Notes: generated by a model not told the origin, from the letters alone. Positions 15,105 to 24,944 are shown, counted from the first letter of the stretch. The stretch: 37,572 bases of DNA from CAZYSK01 sp964649415 (GCA_964649415.1 CAZYSK010000058.1:1-37572), one strand, 5' to 3'. Numbers and translations are program-made.

Positions 15105-16289
15105 TTACAAGCCGGCGTGACCTGCCAGATCGTCTATCAACTGATAGTAGATCTCTTTCTGTTGTTCCCAGCTGTGCTCCCGATTGAAGCTGTCTGCGTT
15201 TGCTCTCAGGCTTTCTCTCTTCTCTGGGTGGCGATATAGTTCTAGTATCTTGTGGGCAAGGTCATCGACATCCCCCGGCACGCAGTACTGAATCATCGAA
15301 TCATCGAAGTAGGACTCGATGGTTTTCGTCCTTGAGCAGATAACCGGGATCCCCAGCCTGACATATTCCAGCAGCTTGCCGGGCAGCATATACCTGGTGA
15401 AGTCGTCGTACAGAATCGGCACGATTCCGGCGTCTGCGTCCAGGATGATCGGTACCAGTTCCTCTATCGGTCGCCAACCTTCGTGAACGCTGAAGCGATC
15501 ACTCAGACCCAGGTCTTTGGCCAGCTCAATCAGGTAGGGGATGTCCTCGCCTTCTCCATAGACCTGTAACTCCAGATCATCAACTTCTGTCCTCAGGCGC
15601 GAAAGTGCACGCAGCGCCACCCTGAGCCCGTTGCGCGGCGCCATCGTGCCATGGTATATCAGCCTGAAACCATGCGCCTTTGGCGAGCGAACTGCGGCTT
15701 GCCTCGAGACTAGCTTGGGGTCGGGTAGATTGACCAAGATAATGAACTTGTGTTCAGGGTTCCCATGTCGAACCAAAGCATCCAGATGTGGTCTGTGGAC
15801 GGCGATTGCTCTGTGGGCAAAGCCCACGCTGCGTCGCTCCATCCAGGTAATAAATCGAATCAGCCAATGGGATTCGCGGAGTGAGAACTTCGTCTGATAG
15901 AGCTCTGGCATCAGATCGTGGACATCCAAGACCACCTTCGCGCCAAGAAGCCTGGGTACGAGCGCGACGAACACCATGAAATCCGGCATAGTGTGGACCT
16001 GGATGACCTGGTAGCGCTGCCTGAGGTGGCGACTGGTCAGCCGCAGAGAGGCGGCTAGGAAGAAGAGCGCGTATTGAAGCAGATACCTGGCGGCGCTCGC
16101 CCCACGATACCTGCCTATCGACAGTTGGAAGAACCTGACGCCATTGAACGTCTGGGCGTCTTCCCATCCTTCTTCCTTCAGGCAAATCACGTCTACTGCG
16201 TCCCCGCGATCCGCGAGAGCCTCGGCCTCTCTGCGGATTCTCGTGTCCCCCGGATAGGGTGCGTAAGCAACCATACAGACTCGTGCCAT
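15105..16289 (-). CDS. Glycosyltransferase family 4
   Basis: A 394-aa GT-B fold glycosyltransferase. The N-terminal domain starts MVAYAPYPGDTRIRREAEAL, a typical GT4 opening, and DVHDLMPELY is the usual acceptor-side motif. The C-terminal domain has the donor-binding region: FRLIYHGTMAPRNGL, ELQVYGEGEDIPYL, ADAGIVPI and PGKLLEYVRLGIPVI. It acts at the cytoplasmic face, adding one sugar of the EPS repeat unit to the lipid carrier. ATG 16289 follows GGGAG. The gene is 15 bp downstream of a deacetylase gene. Donor sugar cannot be told. Confidence 0.88.
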   Translation of the reverse strand: MARVCMVAYAPYPGDTRIRREAEALADRGDAVDVICLKEEGWEDAQTFNGVRFFQLSIGRYRGASAARYLLQYALFFLAASLRLTSRHLRQRYQVIQVHTMPDFMVFVALVPRLLGAKVVLDVHDLMPELYQTKFSLRESHWLIRFITWMERRSVGFAHRAIAVHRPHLDALVRHGNPEHKFIILVNLPDPKLVSRQAAVRSPKAHGFRLIYHGTMAPRNGLRVALRALSRLRTEVDDLELQVYGEGEDIPYLIELAKDLGLSDRFSVHEGWRPIEELVPIILDADAGIVPILYDDFTRYMLPGKLLEYVRLGIPVICSRTKTIESYFDDSMIQYCVPGDVDDLAHKILELYRHPEKRESLRANADSFNREHSWEQQKEIYYQLIDDLAGHAGL

Positions 16290-16304
16290 CAGGTCAACTC
16301 CCGA

Positions 16305-17957
16305 TCATCTCAATGAGATCTCCAAGGAAGGCTGCCCATCCCACGGCACGTCGAAGTAGGCCGGCGCGGCATGGCCACTGGCGGGTTCAATCTTTCGGGG
16401 CCTGTGAACCCGTAGGAACAGGCGCGCCTCGGGTCCGCACCCTCCGTTCTCAAGGCGCAGACGCACCGTGTCTTCATCAACATGGCAATCTTCGAATACC
16501 ACCGCGCGTCTCCTGCGAAACCATTGGACGACCTGTCTCGCTGTGCCAAACCACGCGCCACGGTTCTGTAGATCCTGTTGCAGCTGGAGGTAGAAATCCC
16601 CCCATAACCTCTCTGGTGCGAGGCTCCGCATATGCCACAGGATCGTCAGGACACCCCCACGCTGGACAGTTGCATCGATCACAGGCGCGCACAGATCCCA
16701 TGCCTGGGTGTCGGTCAGTCCCAGCCTGCCTGGGAAGAAGAGGGCCGTGTCTTGAATGTGAAGTGGCAGCTCAAGCAATCGGGTCAGCCCAAGCGGCCGG
16801 AAAGCTTGCGTTGTTCCGCCCTTGAACCCGACCGTCTCGTTATATCCGAAAGACGAGTCATAGCAGAACCCTGCCTGCGCGAGAGCTTCGGGGGAGTGGC
16901 GGTCGAAACACAGCCAGTGCACACGGACGCCGATGTCTGTTTGCCCTGTGACCTCGCGGATTCGAGCCAGTTCCTGTCGGCCCTCCTCTGCACTGTGCCA
17001 GGCGTCAATCCCATGCAGGCCGATCTCGTAACCTAGCTGAGTCAGCATATCCACTTTTTCGCGCACGTCGCAGATGTCATAGTGTACGGCTCTCCGGCGC
17101 GGAAACGGCGCGTGCAGGTTTGTCCCGACTCTGTTCTTGAACGGGATCAGGAAGAACGTGGAGGAGAAGCGCTGATCTAGTTCGGCGTATGTCTCAAACT
17201 GATCCCAGAAATCCTCGATCAGTCCCAGGTAAACGAGCGGAAGCGATGCAATCGCTGTCCAGTTCTTCGCCAGCCGGCGCAGGGAACTTCGGCCGCTAAG
17301 GTATCCCACTGCCGAACCGACGAGCGCACGATAGACGAAGCCCCAAAAGGTGCGATCCAATCTGTGCCGGCGGACCCCTACGAAGTCCACGTCGTGTGTC
17401 AGACAAGCGATGAACGTGTGCCCCTGGGGAATCGGGGGAATCTCCACCACCGGAATCCCGGCATCCAGGATCCAATTGCGCAGCAGTGAGATATGGTGCT
17501 CCAGTGTAGGGATAGGAGCGTTTTCGGCGGGTTGACCCTCCGAGAGCAAGAAGGCAACCTCGCCAAAGAGATCGTACCCGACTCTCAAGACATTCGCGTG
17601 AGGCTCGGTCACTTTCAGGGCGACCGTGTCGGAATCTCCTGAGTCGCAAGTCGCAGGTTGCCCTTGTTCCCTGAAGCTTGCCAGGTTTCCATAGATCGGG
17701 ATTCGGGTTGAGGGCTTGATGAGTAGGTGATCAGAGGCAGCCGGACCTACGAGTATACCCTCGCGATCGTCGAACGTCGTCGGCTTTGATGAGAAGACAA
17801 TCAGCAACCTGGCCTCCAATTCCGGAGTCTCGGGCCGCGTCGAGATGATCACCGGGTAGGTCCGTCCCGGCACAAAGAACTCCCATGGCGTTTTGAAGAG
17901 TTCGAAGAACTCTCTAGCGATTTCCCTCTCGCCCTCGTTGCATAGAACGCTGATCAC
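16305..17957 (-). CDS. Large polysaccharide deacetylase-family protein (three-part)
   Basis: A 550-aa protein. Residues 1-180 form an N-terminal domain of unknown role. A divergent NodB core follows, with THDVDF (187-192), HGIDAWHSAEEG (from 315), VHWLCFD and a late LWHMRS. The last ~60 residues look beta-rich (VVFEDCHVDEDTVRLRLE), like an accessory carbohydrate-binding module. There is no signal peptide, so it acts in the cytoplasm or is exported another way. GTG 17957 is preceded by GGAG at 8 nt. It is the second of three deacetylases in the operon, and its THDVD branch is the type often seen with EPS loci. Confidence 0.78.
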   Translation of the reverse strand: MISVLCNEGEREIAREFFELFKTPWEFFVPGRTYPVIISTRPETPELEARLLIVFSSKPTTFDDREGILVGPAASDHLLIKPSTRIPIYGNLASFREQGQPATCDSGDSDTVALKVTEPHANVLRVGYDLFGEVAFLLSEGQPAENAPIPTLEHHISLLRNWILDAGIPVVEIPPIPQGHTFIACLTHDVDFVGVRRHRLDRTFWGFVYRALVGSAVGYLSGRSSLRRLAKNWTAIASLPLVYLGLIEDFWDQFETYAELDQRFSSTFFLIPFKNRVGTNLHAPFPRRRAVHYDICDVREKVDMLTQLGYEIGLHGIDAWHSAEEGRQELARIREVTGQTDIGVRVHWLCFDRHSPEALAQAGFCYDSSFGYNETVGFKGGTTQAFRPLGLTRLLELPLHIQDTALFFPGRLGLTDTQAWDLCAPVIDATVQRGGVLTILWHMRSLAPERLWGDFYLQLQQDLQNRGAWFGTARQVVQWFRRRRAVVFEDCHVDEDTVRLRLENGGCGPEARLFLRVHRPRKIEPASGHAAPAYFDVPWDGQPSLEISLR

Positions 17958-18044
17958 GCCTTACACTCCGGTTTCATATTCCAGGCCACTGTGTCTCTCT
18001 TCGTCCACCTGTGCCGTCACGCTATTCATCCAAACGGCAGCCGC

Positions 18045-19067
18045 TCATGCCTTGTACTTGAACCACGAGACCAGGTCCCAACTCAACGGGCCATGTTGCC
18101 GCTGCATTTTGAGGATCAGGCGCGCAGTCTCGCTGCGGATGGGGCGTCTCTCTTCCAACAGAACGGGCAACTGCCGCAAGACGTCAAGCAAGGCCCGCAG
18201 GATCCGTCTCAGGTAACCGCGTTTGGAGCTTCTGACCAAGGCGACCGCCGTCTTCAAGGGCGCGTACCAGAGCAGCACCCACCAGGGATAGCGCGCTATG
18301 TAGATGTAGAGCGAGTTCCTGAAGAAAAGGTAGTCTCGCTCAGCATCGGCCACACGGGCTTGTGGCGAAGCGCGGTGATAGACAATGGCCTTGGGATAGT
18401 AGAGCACTTTGTATCCAGCATCCCAGACTCGCAGGCTGAGTTCCTGTCCCTCGCAGCCGAAGAAGAGTAAGTCCCAGAACGGGCCGACCTGGTCAAAGAC
18501 CGCTTTGCGGACCGCGGCTCCTCCCTCCGAGAAGTTGAAACTAAGGAACTCTGTATCCTGTTTGGCCTTTTGCTTCTCTGTATATACCCAGCCCGGACCG
18601 TTGTCCAGTGTGTTGGTGTAGGCGTTGACGATCTTGCTGTTGATCACGCCGACCTGTGGCTCAGCCTGGAACTTGCGCACCAGGTTGGATATCGCGTCGG
18701 GATCTGGGCTGGCATCGCTGTCCAGGCAGAAAATGAAGTCCCCCCTGGCGACCCTTATTCCGGCGTTGCGTCCGCTGCTGATGCCCATATTTCTGTCCAG
18801 AGCAACAAGCCTGACTGCAGAGAAGGCTTGACGCACGGCTTCTACTGTGCCGTCGGTGGAACCATTGTCTACCACGATGACCTCAAAGCTCGGGTAGGCC
18901 TGGTCGTAAACGGACTGGACTGTCTCCAGGACATCTTCTCTGCGGTTCCAGGTCACGATGAGAACGCTCACGAGAGGAAGTTCCGTATCACTCACTTGTG
19001 TCTGAGACGTGCGCTGCTTATTCCAGGCCTGCAACCGGCTTGGAGGATCCTGAGTGTGCTCTATCAT
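18045..19067 (-). CDS. Glycosyltransferase family 2 (rhamnosyltransferase-like)
   Basis: A 340-aa GT-A enzyme. VSVLIVTWNRREDV opens the fold, VVDNGSTDGT (66-74) binds the nucleotide, and DSD at 116-118 is the metal-binding DxD. GCEGQELSLRVWDAGYKVLYYP is the acceptor/catalytic region typical of the WcaA/rhamnosyltransferase group. A hydrophobic segment (YPWWVLLWYAPL) near the C-terminus suggests membrane association. ATG 19067 is selected because it overlaps the stop of the upstream deacetylase gene by 4 bp (ATGA); the longer open frame to 19241 would run deep into that gene. Confidence 0.88.
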   Translation of the reverse strand: MIEHTQDPPSRLQAWNKQRTSQTQVSDTELPLVSVLIVTWNRREDVLETVQSVYDQAYPSFEVIVVDNGSTDGTVEAVRQAFSAVRLVALDRNMGISSGRNAGIRVARGDFIFCLDSDASPDPDAISNLVRKFQAEPQVGVINSKIVNAYTNTLDNGPGWVYTEKQKAKQDTEFLSFNFSEGGAAVRKAVFDQVGPFWDLLFFGCEGQELSLRVWDAGYKVLYYPKAIVYHRASPQARVADAERDYLFFRNSLYIYIARYPWWVLLWYAPLKTAVALVRSSKRGYLRRILRALLDVLRQLPVLLEERRPIRSETARLILKMQRQHGPLSWDLVSWFKYKA

Positions 19068-19975
19068 CTCCCGTCCTGCGATCGCTTGTCGTCGAGCTTG
19101 CGCAGCCCACGTGGCACCGAAAGCCTCTGAATTGAACTCTCTCCGTGAGGAAACCAGCCATGTTTGACCCGCCGGAGAAACTGCCCCATACGCGTTGCCT
19201 CTCGTAGCCACCTGCGTAACCATATCACATAGCCACACCAATGGGACAACTTGAAGGCAAAGGTCAATGGTGTGTCACGCGATCCGCAGGGGCGGCGCCA
19301 CAGGTTGTAGTGCCCGCTCTCCCCTGTGATCACCCCGAAGGCAGCCTTGTAGCCGGCTTGCCTGGCCATATTCCGAATCTCCGGGTTTGACTCTCCGTAG
19401 GGATAGGCCAGGAACGGTACCTCCTGGCCCAGTCTAGCTTCGAGGCGCTCCTTCGACGCGGTCAGTTCGTGCCGAATCTGCTCACTAGACAAGAGGGCCA
19501 GGTGACGATGTGTACAGGTGTGGCTTCCGAAGTGGATACCACTCTCGTGTAGAACCCCGATCTCTTCCCAGGTTAGCAGATGCACCCCTCTTGCTCCTTC
19601 CCAATGACTCTGTTCTCCAATGCGGTCCGTGACCAGGAAGACGGTGGCCGTGAATCCGTAGTGGCGAAGGATCGGATAAGCCAGTGTGAAGAAACCCCCG
19701 TATCCATCGTCGAATGTCAGCGCCAAGGCCCTTGTCCGCCGAGGTATTCCCTTCTCCCCGAAAGGCTGCAAGAGTTCAGATAGAGAAAGGCAACGGTATC
19801 CGTGGTCGTGAAGGTAGTGCATTTGGCGCTCAAACTGGGTCACTCGCACGGCGTTGCCCGGGGAGTCCTTGGGAGCATTGTCTTGGATGATACGGTGATA
19901 GACAAGTATCGGGGTACCCACATCAGGCGATCTTTGCCCCTCAAGCCTGTTGCGATTCGAAAATTGGATGTCCAT
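19064..19975 (-). CDS. Canonical polysaccharide deacetylase (NodB family)
   Basis: A 303-aa carbohydrate esterase 4 protein with intact motifs: TFDDGY (87-92; catalytic base and metal Asp), SHTCTH (151-156; metal His pair), YPYGESN (191 onward), and an opening PILVYHRI common in this family. No signal peptide is visible, so N-deacetylation of an EPS precursor at the cytoplasmic face is likely. It lies 16 bp after a GNAT-type acyltransferase gene and overlaps the GT2 gene downstream by 4 bp. It is the second GNAT-deacetylase pair of the operon. Confidence 0.88.
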   Translation of the reverse strand: MDIQFSNRNRLEGQRSPDVGTPILVYHRIIQDNAPKDSPGNAVRVTQFERQMHYLHDHGYRCLSLSELLQPFGEKGIPRRTRALALTFDDGYGGFFTLAYPILRHYGFTATVFLVTDRIGEQSHWEGARGVHLLTWEEIGVLHESGIHFGSHTCTHRHLALLSSEQIRHELTASKERLEARLGQEVPFLAYPYGESNPEIRNMARQAGYKAAFGVITGESGHYNLWRRPCGSRDTPLTFAFKLSHWCGYVIWLRRWLREATRMGQFLRRVKHGWFPHGESSIQRLSVPRGLRKLDDKRSQDGR

Positions 19976-19991
19976 AGGGCAACCTCAATCA

Positions 19992-21212
19992 TCAAGATGA
20001 AGCGCTGTCGTCTGGCGTCTCGCCGATAGGCTCGGACGACGATCTAGCTCTCCCACGCAGATATCTCACGCATTTTAACAAGGGAGTAATCTGTCTCAAA
20101 CTGGGTCGCAGTAGCCCGTACACCGTTGCAAGAGCATAGATGAGGTAGGGAAATGCCGCTTTTGGGTATATTTCGAAGTTCATCCTGGTCTTGAGGCGAT
20201 CTGCCCACAGTTCCTTGTATGGATAGTAGTGACCGAAATCGAATACCTCGACATCCCTGGCAAATGCCTCCCTCACGAAAAACTCATGCATAACCAGAGA
20301 GGGCGAGCCCCTCGCGTATTCTGGATCGTAGGCCGTCAGTTGCTGAGTATATTGCTGGCCGAACACCAGGCAATAGAGAAGTGCAACTGGACGGCCTCCT
20401 GCTCTCAGGACAAACAGATCAATATGCCCGTCGGGTAGCAGTTGTGGGGTTACCTCAAGATAGAACTCGCAGTATCTACTATCGTTGAATTGGCTCGGGG
20501 TGTCTGTCTGGGTCCACCGTTTACGATGCAGAGCGAAGAATTCGCGCAGGGTTGATTGGAACAACTCCTCACTTGAACAGTGAAAGTAAGTGAGTTCCCC
20601 TCCAAGTCTTTCCAACTTCCTCGTGCGATAGGCTACCTTCTTCCTCGCTTTCTCCGAGCTTGCGGCGTATTCCTCCCAGGTCTTGTCAAGTGTCAAGAGA
20701 ATGCACCGGTCTGTCTCCACCCTGCGCAGGAGACGACTATCGAGTCTGTCTAGCAGGAAGCGGGCGGTCGTGGATGTCTCCGGAACGTGTCGTAGACTCA
20801 AGACGTCCCACAGCATTCTGTGGCTCGCCAGGTAGTCCAGGATGCATTCAAGGATCTCTTCTCTCCTGTCTCCTATAATGAAGTCCTGATAATTGGACTC
20901 CTCGGCAGCAATGAATTCGAGACGGCGGCCCCCTATTCCTGGGACCCCCGTGCGCCTGAGCTTCAATGGGGCAATGGCCACAATGGAACCGGCTTCCCTT
21001 ACAACGAGGACAAACAGCTTGGCATCAGCATGGAAGTGCTTCCAATGTGTCATCTGCCACTCATAGGTGAGCTCGACCGTCCTTGTTTCATTCGTCTCAA
21101 GCAGGGTATTCCAGTCCTCTCTGACTGCTTCCAAGGCATCAACTCTATCAATTCGCTCTATAAGTGGCTTTCTGGTCAAGATGCCCCCTGCTATGCATTC
21201 AACATGCCACAC
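19992..21212 (-). CDS. BioF2/CelD-like GNAT acyltransferase
   Basis: About 406 aa, Acetyltransf_6 (BioF2-like) type. Supporting features are a first domain with WKHFHADAKLFVLVVRE and IAPLKLRR, the hinge YAASSEKARKKVAYRTRKLERLGGE, and a second domain with LREFFALHRKRW, GRPVALLYCLVFGQQYTQQLTAYD and FDFGHY.PYKELW, as in cellulose/EPS acetyltransferases. Likely N- or O-acylation of an EPS sugar. The GTG at 21212 has no clear ribosome site; TTG at 21179 is preceded by AGGGGG and may be the true start. It is paired with the deacetylase immediately downstream. Confidence 0.75.
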   Translation of the reverse strand: MWHVECIAGGILTRKPLIERIDRVDALEAVREDWNTLLETNETRTVELTYEWQMTHWKHFHADAKLFVLVVREAGSIVAIAPLKLRRTGVPGIGGRRLEFIAAEESNYQDFIIGDRREEILECILDYLASHRMLWDVLSLRHVPETSTTARFLLDRLDSRLLRRVETDRCILLTLDKTWEEYAASSEKARKKVAYRTRKLERLGGELTYFHCSSEELFQSTLREFFALHRKRWTQTDTPSQFNDSRYCEFYLEVTPQLLPDGHIDLFVLRAGGRPVALLYCLVFGQQYTQQLTAYDPEYARGSPSLVMHEFFVREAFARDVEVFDFGHYYPYKELWADRLKTRMNFEIYPKAAFPYLIYALATVYGLLRPSLRQITPLLKCVRYLRGRARSSSEPIGETPDDSASS

Positions 21213-21269
21213 GAGTGGACAATGGCTACTCTGCCTTGCGATTGTCGTCGACTAATCGAAGTTTTGTCT

Positions 21270-22253
21270 TCAACGGTATCGAGGCTTCAACCCCTGGCGG
21301 ATGTCGGTCAGCAAGAATCTCTTGAACTTCAGCATCCAGTGGATGAGTCGACCGAATGCTGGCCAATACAACGGTAGTATCAGTCTGACTTGGTAATACA
21401 AAAATCTGATACTCAGGGGCCACCGCTTAAGTACACCTTGCGGATCTATCATCCAGGTTGCAGCCCAGATATTCAGGCTCTTAACATCTGGGCATAAGGC
21501 ATAGTTTCGCTGCGCCTCAGGTCCTAACGCGACCATGTTTCCATCGAAGGTCACTATTGGAGCTGAGTTGTCTCCGCGAGACTGTACCCGACTTTCTCTT
21601 TCGTCAAGTTTTCTCAACATGCCAGGAGAGTAGTCATGGTTCTGATGTGCGATTTTGGCAGCAGGGGTAGCATCGACGATTGGCACATTCTCAGTTCTGG
21701 CTCGCCATACCAGCCAATTGTCCCAGCTCAGGCGGCCAATCGCAAAAGGCGGTATATCCGTGTACATACCCCGTGGGAAAACGAAGTAATCCATAGCTGT
21801 CTGCGCGTGCAGTTTGCCGTTTTGTGCCAGGAGTGCCCGCAAATCATCTTCCCAATTGTCTGAATCGAAGTTCCAGGCTTCCTTGATATCGATATCCCAC
21901 CTCTGGCCTATCATAAGAAACGTGGGCATCCGCGTGGAAACGCTCTTCACCGCTTGACCGAAATCACTCATCAACATGATGTCGCTGTTGATATAACAGA
22001 CAATGGGGAAGCTTGCTCTCGCCTGACCGACCTGAAAGACCGAATTGACCAATGGAGTTCCATACTCGTTCGTGTCGATCTCCGCCGCGTGAATCAGGCC
22101 AAGTTCCTTGCAAATCTCTGCTACTCCCTTGTCGTTACCCAGAAGAATGATCTCAGGCTTTGGTTTCAGGCGACTCCAACTCTGGATCGCATTCCTTTGA
22201 ATGACATCAATGTGTCCAATGAAATGTTTGGGACACGCAAACAACGTGATCAT
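21270..22253 (-). CDS. Glycosyltransferase-like protein (GT-A fold, unassigned family)
   Basis: A 327-aa protein starting ITLFACPKHFIGHIDVIQRN, with IILLGNDKGVAE and CYINSDIML (an SD motif in the place of DxD), then MDYFVFPRG and FAIGRLSWDNWLVW. I recall this as an EPS-associated glycosyltransferase-like family seen in cyanobacteria and other phyla, without a firm CAZy number. A hydrophobic stretch near the C-terminus (LSIRFLYYQVRLILPLYW) may anchor it to the membrane. ATG 22253 follows GAGGGAG. Transfer of a sugar to the growing repeat unit is the likely role. Confidence 0.65.
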   Translation of the reverse strand: MITLFACPKHFIGHIDVIQRNAIQSWSRLKPKPEIILLGNDKGVAEICKELGLIHAAEIDTNEYGTPLVNSVFQVGQARASFPIVCYINSDIMLMSDFGQAVKSVSTRMPTFLMIGQRWDIDIKEAWNFDSDNWEDDLRALLAQNGKLHAQTAMDYFVFPRGMYTDIPPFAIGRLSWDNWLVWRARTENVPIVDATPAAKIAHQNHDYSPGMLRKLDERESRVQSRGDNSAPIVTFDGNMVALGPEAQRNYALCPDVKSLNIWAATWMIDPQGVLKRWPLSIRFLYYQVRLILPLYWPAFGRLIHWMLKFKRFLLTDIRQGLKPRYR

Positions 22254-22357
22254 TGGTTGATCTCCCTCTACTGCTGTTGCGCCGGTAACGCCACTAACTG
22301 GCAGGCTTCAAACAAGAGGACCGTGGCCAGTTCTTCCGGGTTTCACCCGCGGCACGC

Positions 22358-23356
22358 CTAATGCGAACTAGATCGACTGAGACTGAGACCCGTGCGTTGA
22401 GCAACTTGCTTGATTCTCCTGCGCCATTGAAGCGGCAGCAGGGAGAAGACAGATCTTGCGAACCGGCTCAGGAGCTGTTTCAGAATGTACGGGCAGTTCA
22501 AAGGGTCAGCAACAAGAGCGCGTACCAGGTACTGCAGAGTCGGTCGGAGTTGCCTGGTTCCGACCCAGATATACATTCCACCTACCAGGTAAGAATTGCT
22601 CATTGCCCTCCGCTTGAACTGTCCTGAGTTAAAGGGGGCAGGTAGATCCGGCTGGCAGAAGAACTTCTCCGTTACTCGCACTTTTGCCTGTCCCATATCT
22701 AGCCGTTGGCTCAAACCTGGGCAATTCCGGATACGAGCTATGTGGAAAGGCGCATATTCGATCGTCCCGACCATCCCGATACGCAGCCATAACTCGTGGT
22801 CCTTGCCATTGCCGAACTCAGCATCAAGCCAGCCGACTTTCTCTAGAATCGAGCGGCGCATGAAGGAGGTCGCTTGCGGAATGGTGTAGTGGCAGTACTT
22901 GACAGCAGATGCCAGATCCCACTCACGCGGCTTGATCACATCGGAGACAACCTCCCCATCCTCAGAAATCTCCGTGTAATCGCCATAGACTACGTCCACC
23001 TGTTGGTTCCTCTGCAGATATGCTACCATCTTGCTGACGGCCTTGGGCACTACATATAGGTCATCCGCATTCAGCCAGGCCAGGATGTCACCCCGACTCA
23101 TATGCCAGCCTTTGTTGACGGCATCCGCGTGGCCCTTGTCTGGTTCGGACACCCACTTGATCCGATTCACATACTGCCGAAGAATCTCGACGGTGCCGTC
23201 GGTTGAGCCACCATCCACAACGATACACTCGATGGGGTGATAGTCCTGGGACAATACGCTCTCGATGGTAGGGACCAGGTAGTGAGCCCGGTTTAGGGAA
23301 GGGATGACAACGGATACCAGTGGGTTCTCGGTGTTCATCGAGGCGATCTCCATCAT
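22358..23356 (-). CDS. Glycosyltransferase family 2
   Basis: A 332-aa GT-A enzyme: VSVVIPSLNRAHYL start, VVDGGSTDGT, EPDKGHADAVNKGW, and LNADD (95-99) as the DxD-like metal site, the pattern of the WcaA/WcaE EPS group. Later GKDHELWLRIGMVG is the acceptor-side ED/DH motif. Its first ATG overlaps the flippase stop by 4 bp (ATGA); ATG 18 bp later is an alternative. It probably adds a sugar to the lipid-linked repeat unit in the cytoplasm. Confidence 0.88.
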   Translation of the reverse strand: MMEIASMNTENPLVSVVIPSLNRAHYLVPTIESVLSQDYHPIECIVVDGGSTDGTVEILRQYVNRIKWVSEPDKGHADAVNKGWHMSRGDILAWLNADDLYVVPKAVSKMVAYLQRNQQVDVVYGDYTEISEDGEVVSDVIKPREWDLASAVKYCHYTIPQATSFMRRSILEKVGWLDAEFGNGKDHELWLRIGMVGTIEYAPFHIARIRNCPGLSQRLDMGQAKVRVTEKFFCQPDLPAPFNSGQFKRRAMSNSYLVGGMYIWVGTRQLRPTLQYLVRALVADPLNCPYILKQLLSRFARSVFSLLPLQWRRRIKQVAQRTGLSLSRSSSH

Positions 23357-24927
23357 CGAATGGTATGGAACGCGTGATTGACTTTCGCCACGATAACCCT
23401 GACATCACGCACAGCCAATGCACCAGCCAACAAGCTCCATCCCAGATAGAAGCACGAAACCAGACACGCGTTGATGAAAAGACCAGCCCATCCGGCGAGT
23501 TGCACGGATAGCAAATGATAGGACAGGATGGCGGCAACTTGAGCCAGAACTACTCGGATGTACGGAGCCAGGTTTTCTTTCCAGCTCTTGCTGCCGAGCA
23601 GCTTTCTCTGTGTGAACACGTCATACGCGAGATTGCTGACAAAGAGACCGAGAAACACACCAAAGGCAACCCCGGGCGCTCCCCACTTGGGGGCCATGAT
23701 GAGGACTGGCACCGTCATGGAAACCGCTGTCCCGATGGACGCGATCAAATTGACGTCCGCTCTCCCCATCCCGGTGCAGACCTGATAGGCAACCGAACCA
23801 GACGAGCGCCATACGACACTGGCAGCGAGCAGAGCGAGCACGAGCCAAGAGTTGACCATGAAATCGTGCCCAATCCACAATTCCAAGAGATCCTTTGACA
23901 AGGTGATCAGCAGCGTAGCAATGAATGCGGTCACCCAAAGCAGGATTCTGACCATCTCGTGATACAATCGGCGTAATTCGTCTACCTTATCGGTCGCCAC
24001 GGCCTCAGAGCTCAATGGATAGAGCGCGATAGCGAAGGCGTACATCATGCTTGGAATCCTGTCTGTGATCTTGGCGGGGACCGTGTAAAACGTCAGGGCT
24101 GATGTGCTGACCAGTATGCCGATCAACGTTCGATCAACTTGGAGCCCAATCTGGCTGATTACCTGCGCAACAAACAGGAGGGATGAAAACGAAACCAGGC
24201 GCCTCACAGAAGCCACATTCACGAGTGGCTTACGTGTGGAACCTGGAAATCTGCGAAGCAGCCGCCAGGCGACGGCGGTGAAAAGAGCCAATCCCAAGGC
24301 GCTTGAGATAACCTGCGCCACTACTGCTCCTAGCAATCCCCGGCCCCACCATAGCGCGAGGACGATTGCCACTGTGTTCAGCGTTCCGACAATCACGCGG
24401 GCTTGATTCGAGATATCGTAGCGCCTCATCGCCATAGGGATGCTTTCTAGGGCGCCGACTGCTCCATTCAGAACGAAGCCAAAAGCGGCCAGACGGAATA
24501 CAATCACTGCCGTTCCAACAAGAGCAGCAGGAATAGCAAAAACGTTCCTGGCCAGCCAATCCGCAGCCAGGAACATAATGAGGCCCCCCAGCGCTGACAA
24601 GGCCAGGTTGATCACGAGTCCACCCAGCGCCGCCCCGCGCAGTTTTGACCACTCCCCGTGAGCGTAAGCTTCAGCCATGAAGCGCACGTTACCCATCGCC
24701 ACTGGACTGCTGAGCATACCAAGATACCCAGCGACGATCGACACGATGGAGAAGACGCCGTAGGCATCGGTGCCCAGCTCTGTGACAATGTAAGGGACCG
24801 ACACAATGGCCAATCCAGCCGGCCAAGCCCAGCCAAGCAGGTTGAATATCGTGTTTCGCGCCAGCCCCTGTGTCAAGGAGGCGCTCTCGGCAGCGTGTGT
24901 TGGAATTGCCTGAAGCTCTTCAGCCAT
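23353..24927 (-). CDS. wzx: Polysaccharide flippase, Wzx-like (MOP superfamily)
   Basis: A 524-aa integral membrane protein with about 14 hydrophobic segments. The start GLARNTIFNLLGWAWPAGLAI and PYIVTELGTDAYGVFSI are typical of the RfbX/Wzx family. It translocates undecaprenyl-linked repeat units from the cytoplasmic to the outer leaflet. Its stop overlaps the GT2 start by 4 bp, and the polymerase gene lies 17 bp upstream, giving the classical Wzx/Wzy pair. The ribosome site (GGGA) is weak. Confidence 0.88.
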   Translation of the reverse strand: MAEELQAIPTHAAESASLTQGLARNTIFNLLGWAWPAGLAIVSVPYIVTELGTDAYGVFSIVSIVAGYLGMLSSPVAMGNVRFMAEAYAHGEWSKLRGAALGGLVINLALSALGGLIMFLAADWLARNVFAIPAALVGTAVIVFRLAAFGFVLNGAVGALESIPMAMRRYDISNQARVIVGTLNTVAIVLALWWGRGLLGAVVAQVISSALGLALFTAVAWRLLRRFPGSTRKPLVNVASVRRLVSFSSLLFVAQVISQIGLQVDRTLIGILVSTSALTFYTVPAKITDRIPSMMYAFAIALYPLSSEAVATDKVDELRRLYHEMVRILLWVTAFIATLLITLSKDLLELWIGHDFMVNSWLVLALLAASVVWRSSGSVAYQVCTGMGRADVNLIASIGTAVSMTVPVLIMAPKWGAPGVAFGVFLGLFVSNLAYDVFTQRKLLGSKSWKENLAPYIRVVLAQVAAILSYHLLSVQLAGWAGLFINACLVSCFYLGWSLLAGALAVRDVRVIVAKVNHAFHTIR

Positions 24928-24944
24928 TCGCCGTGTCCCGTCTA

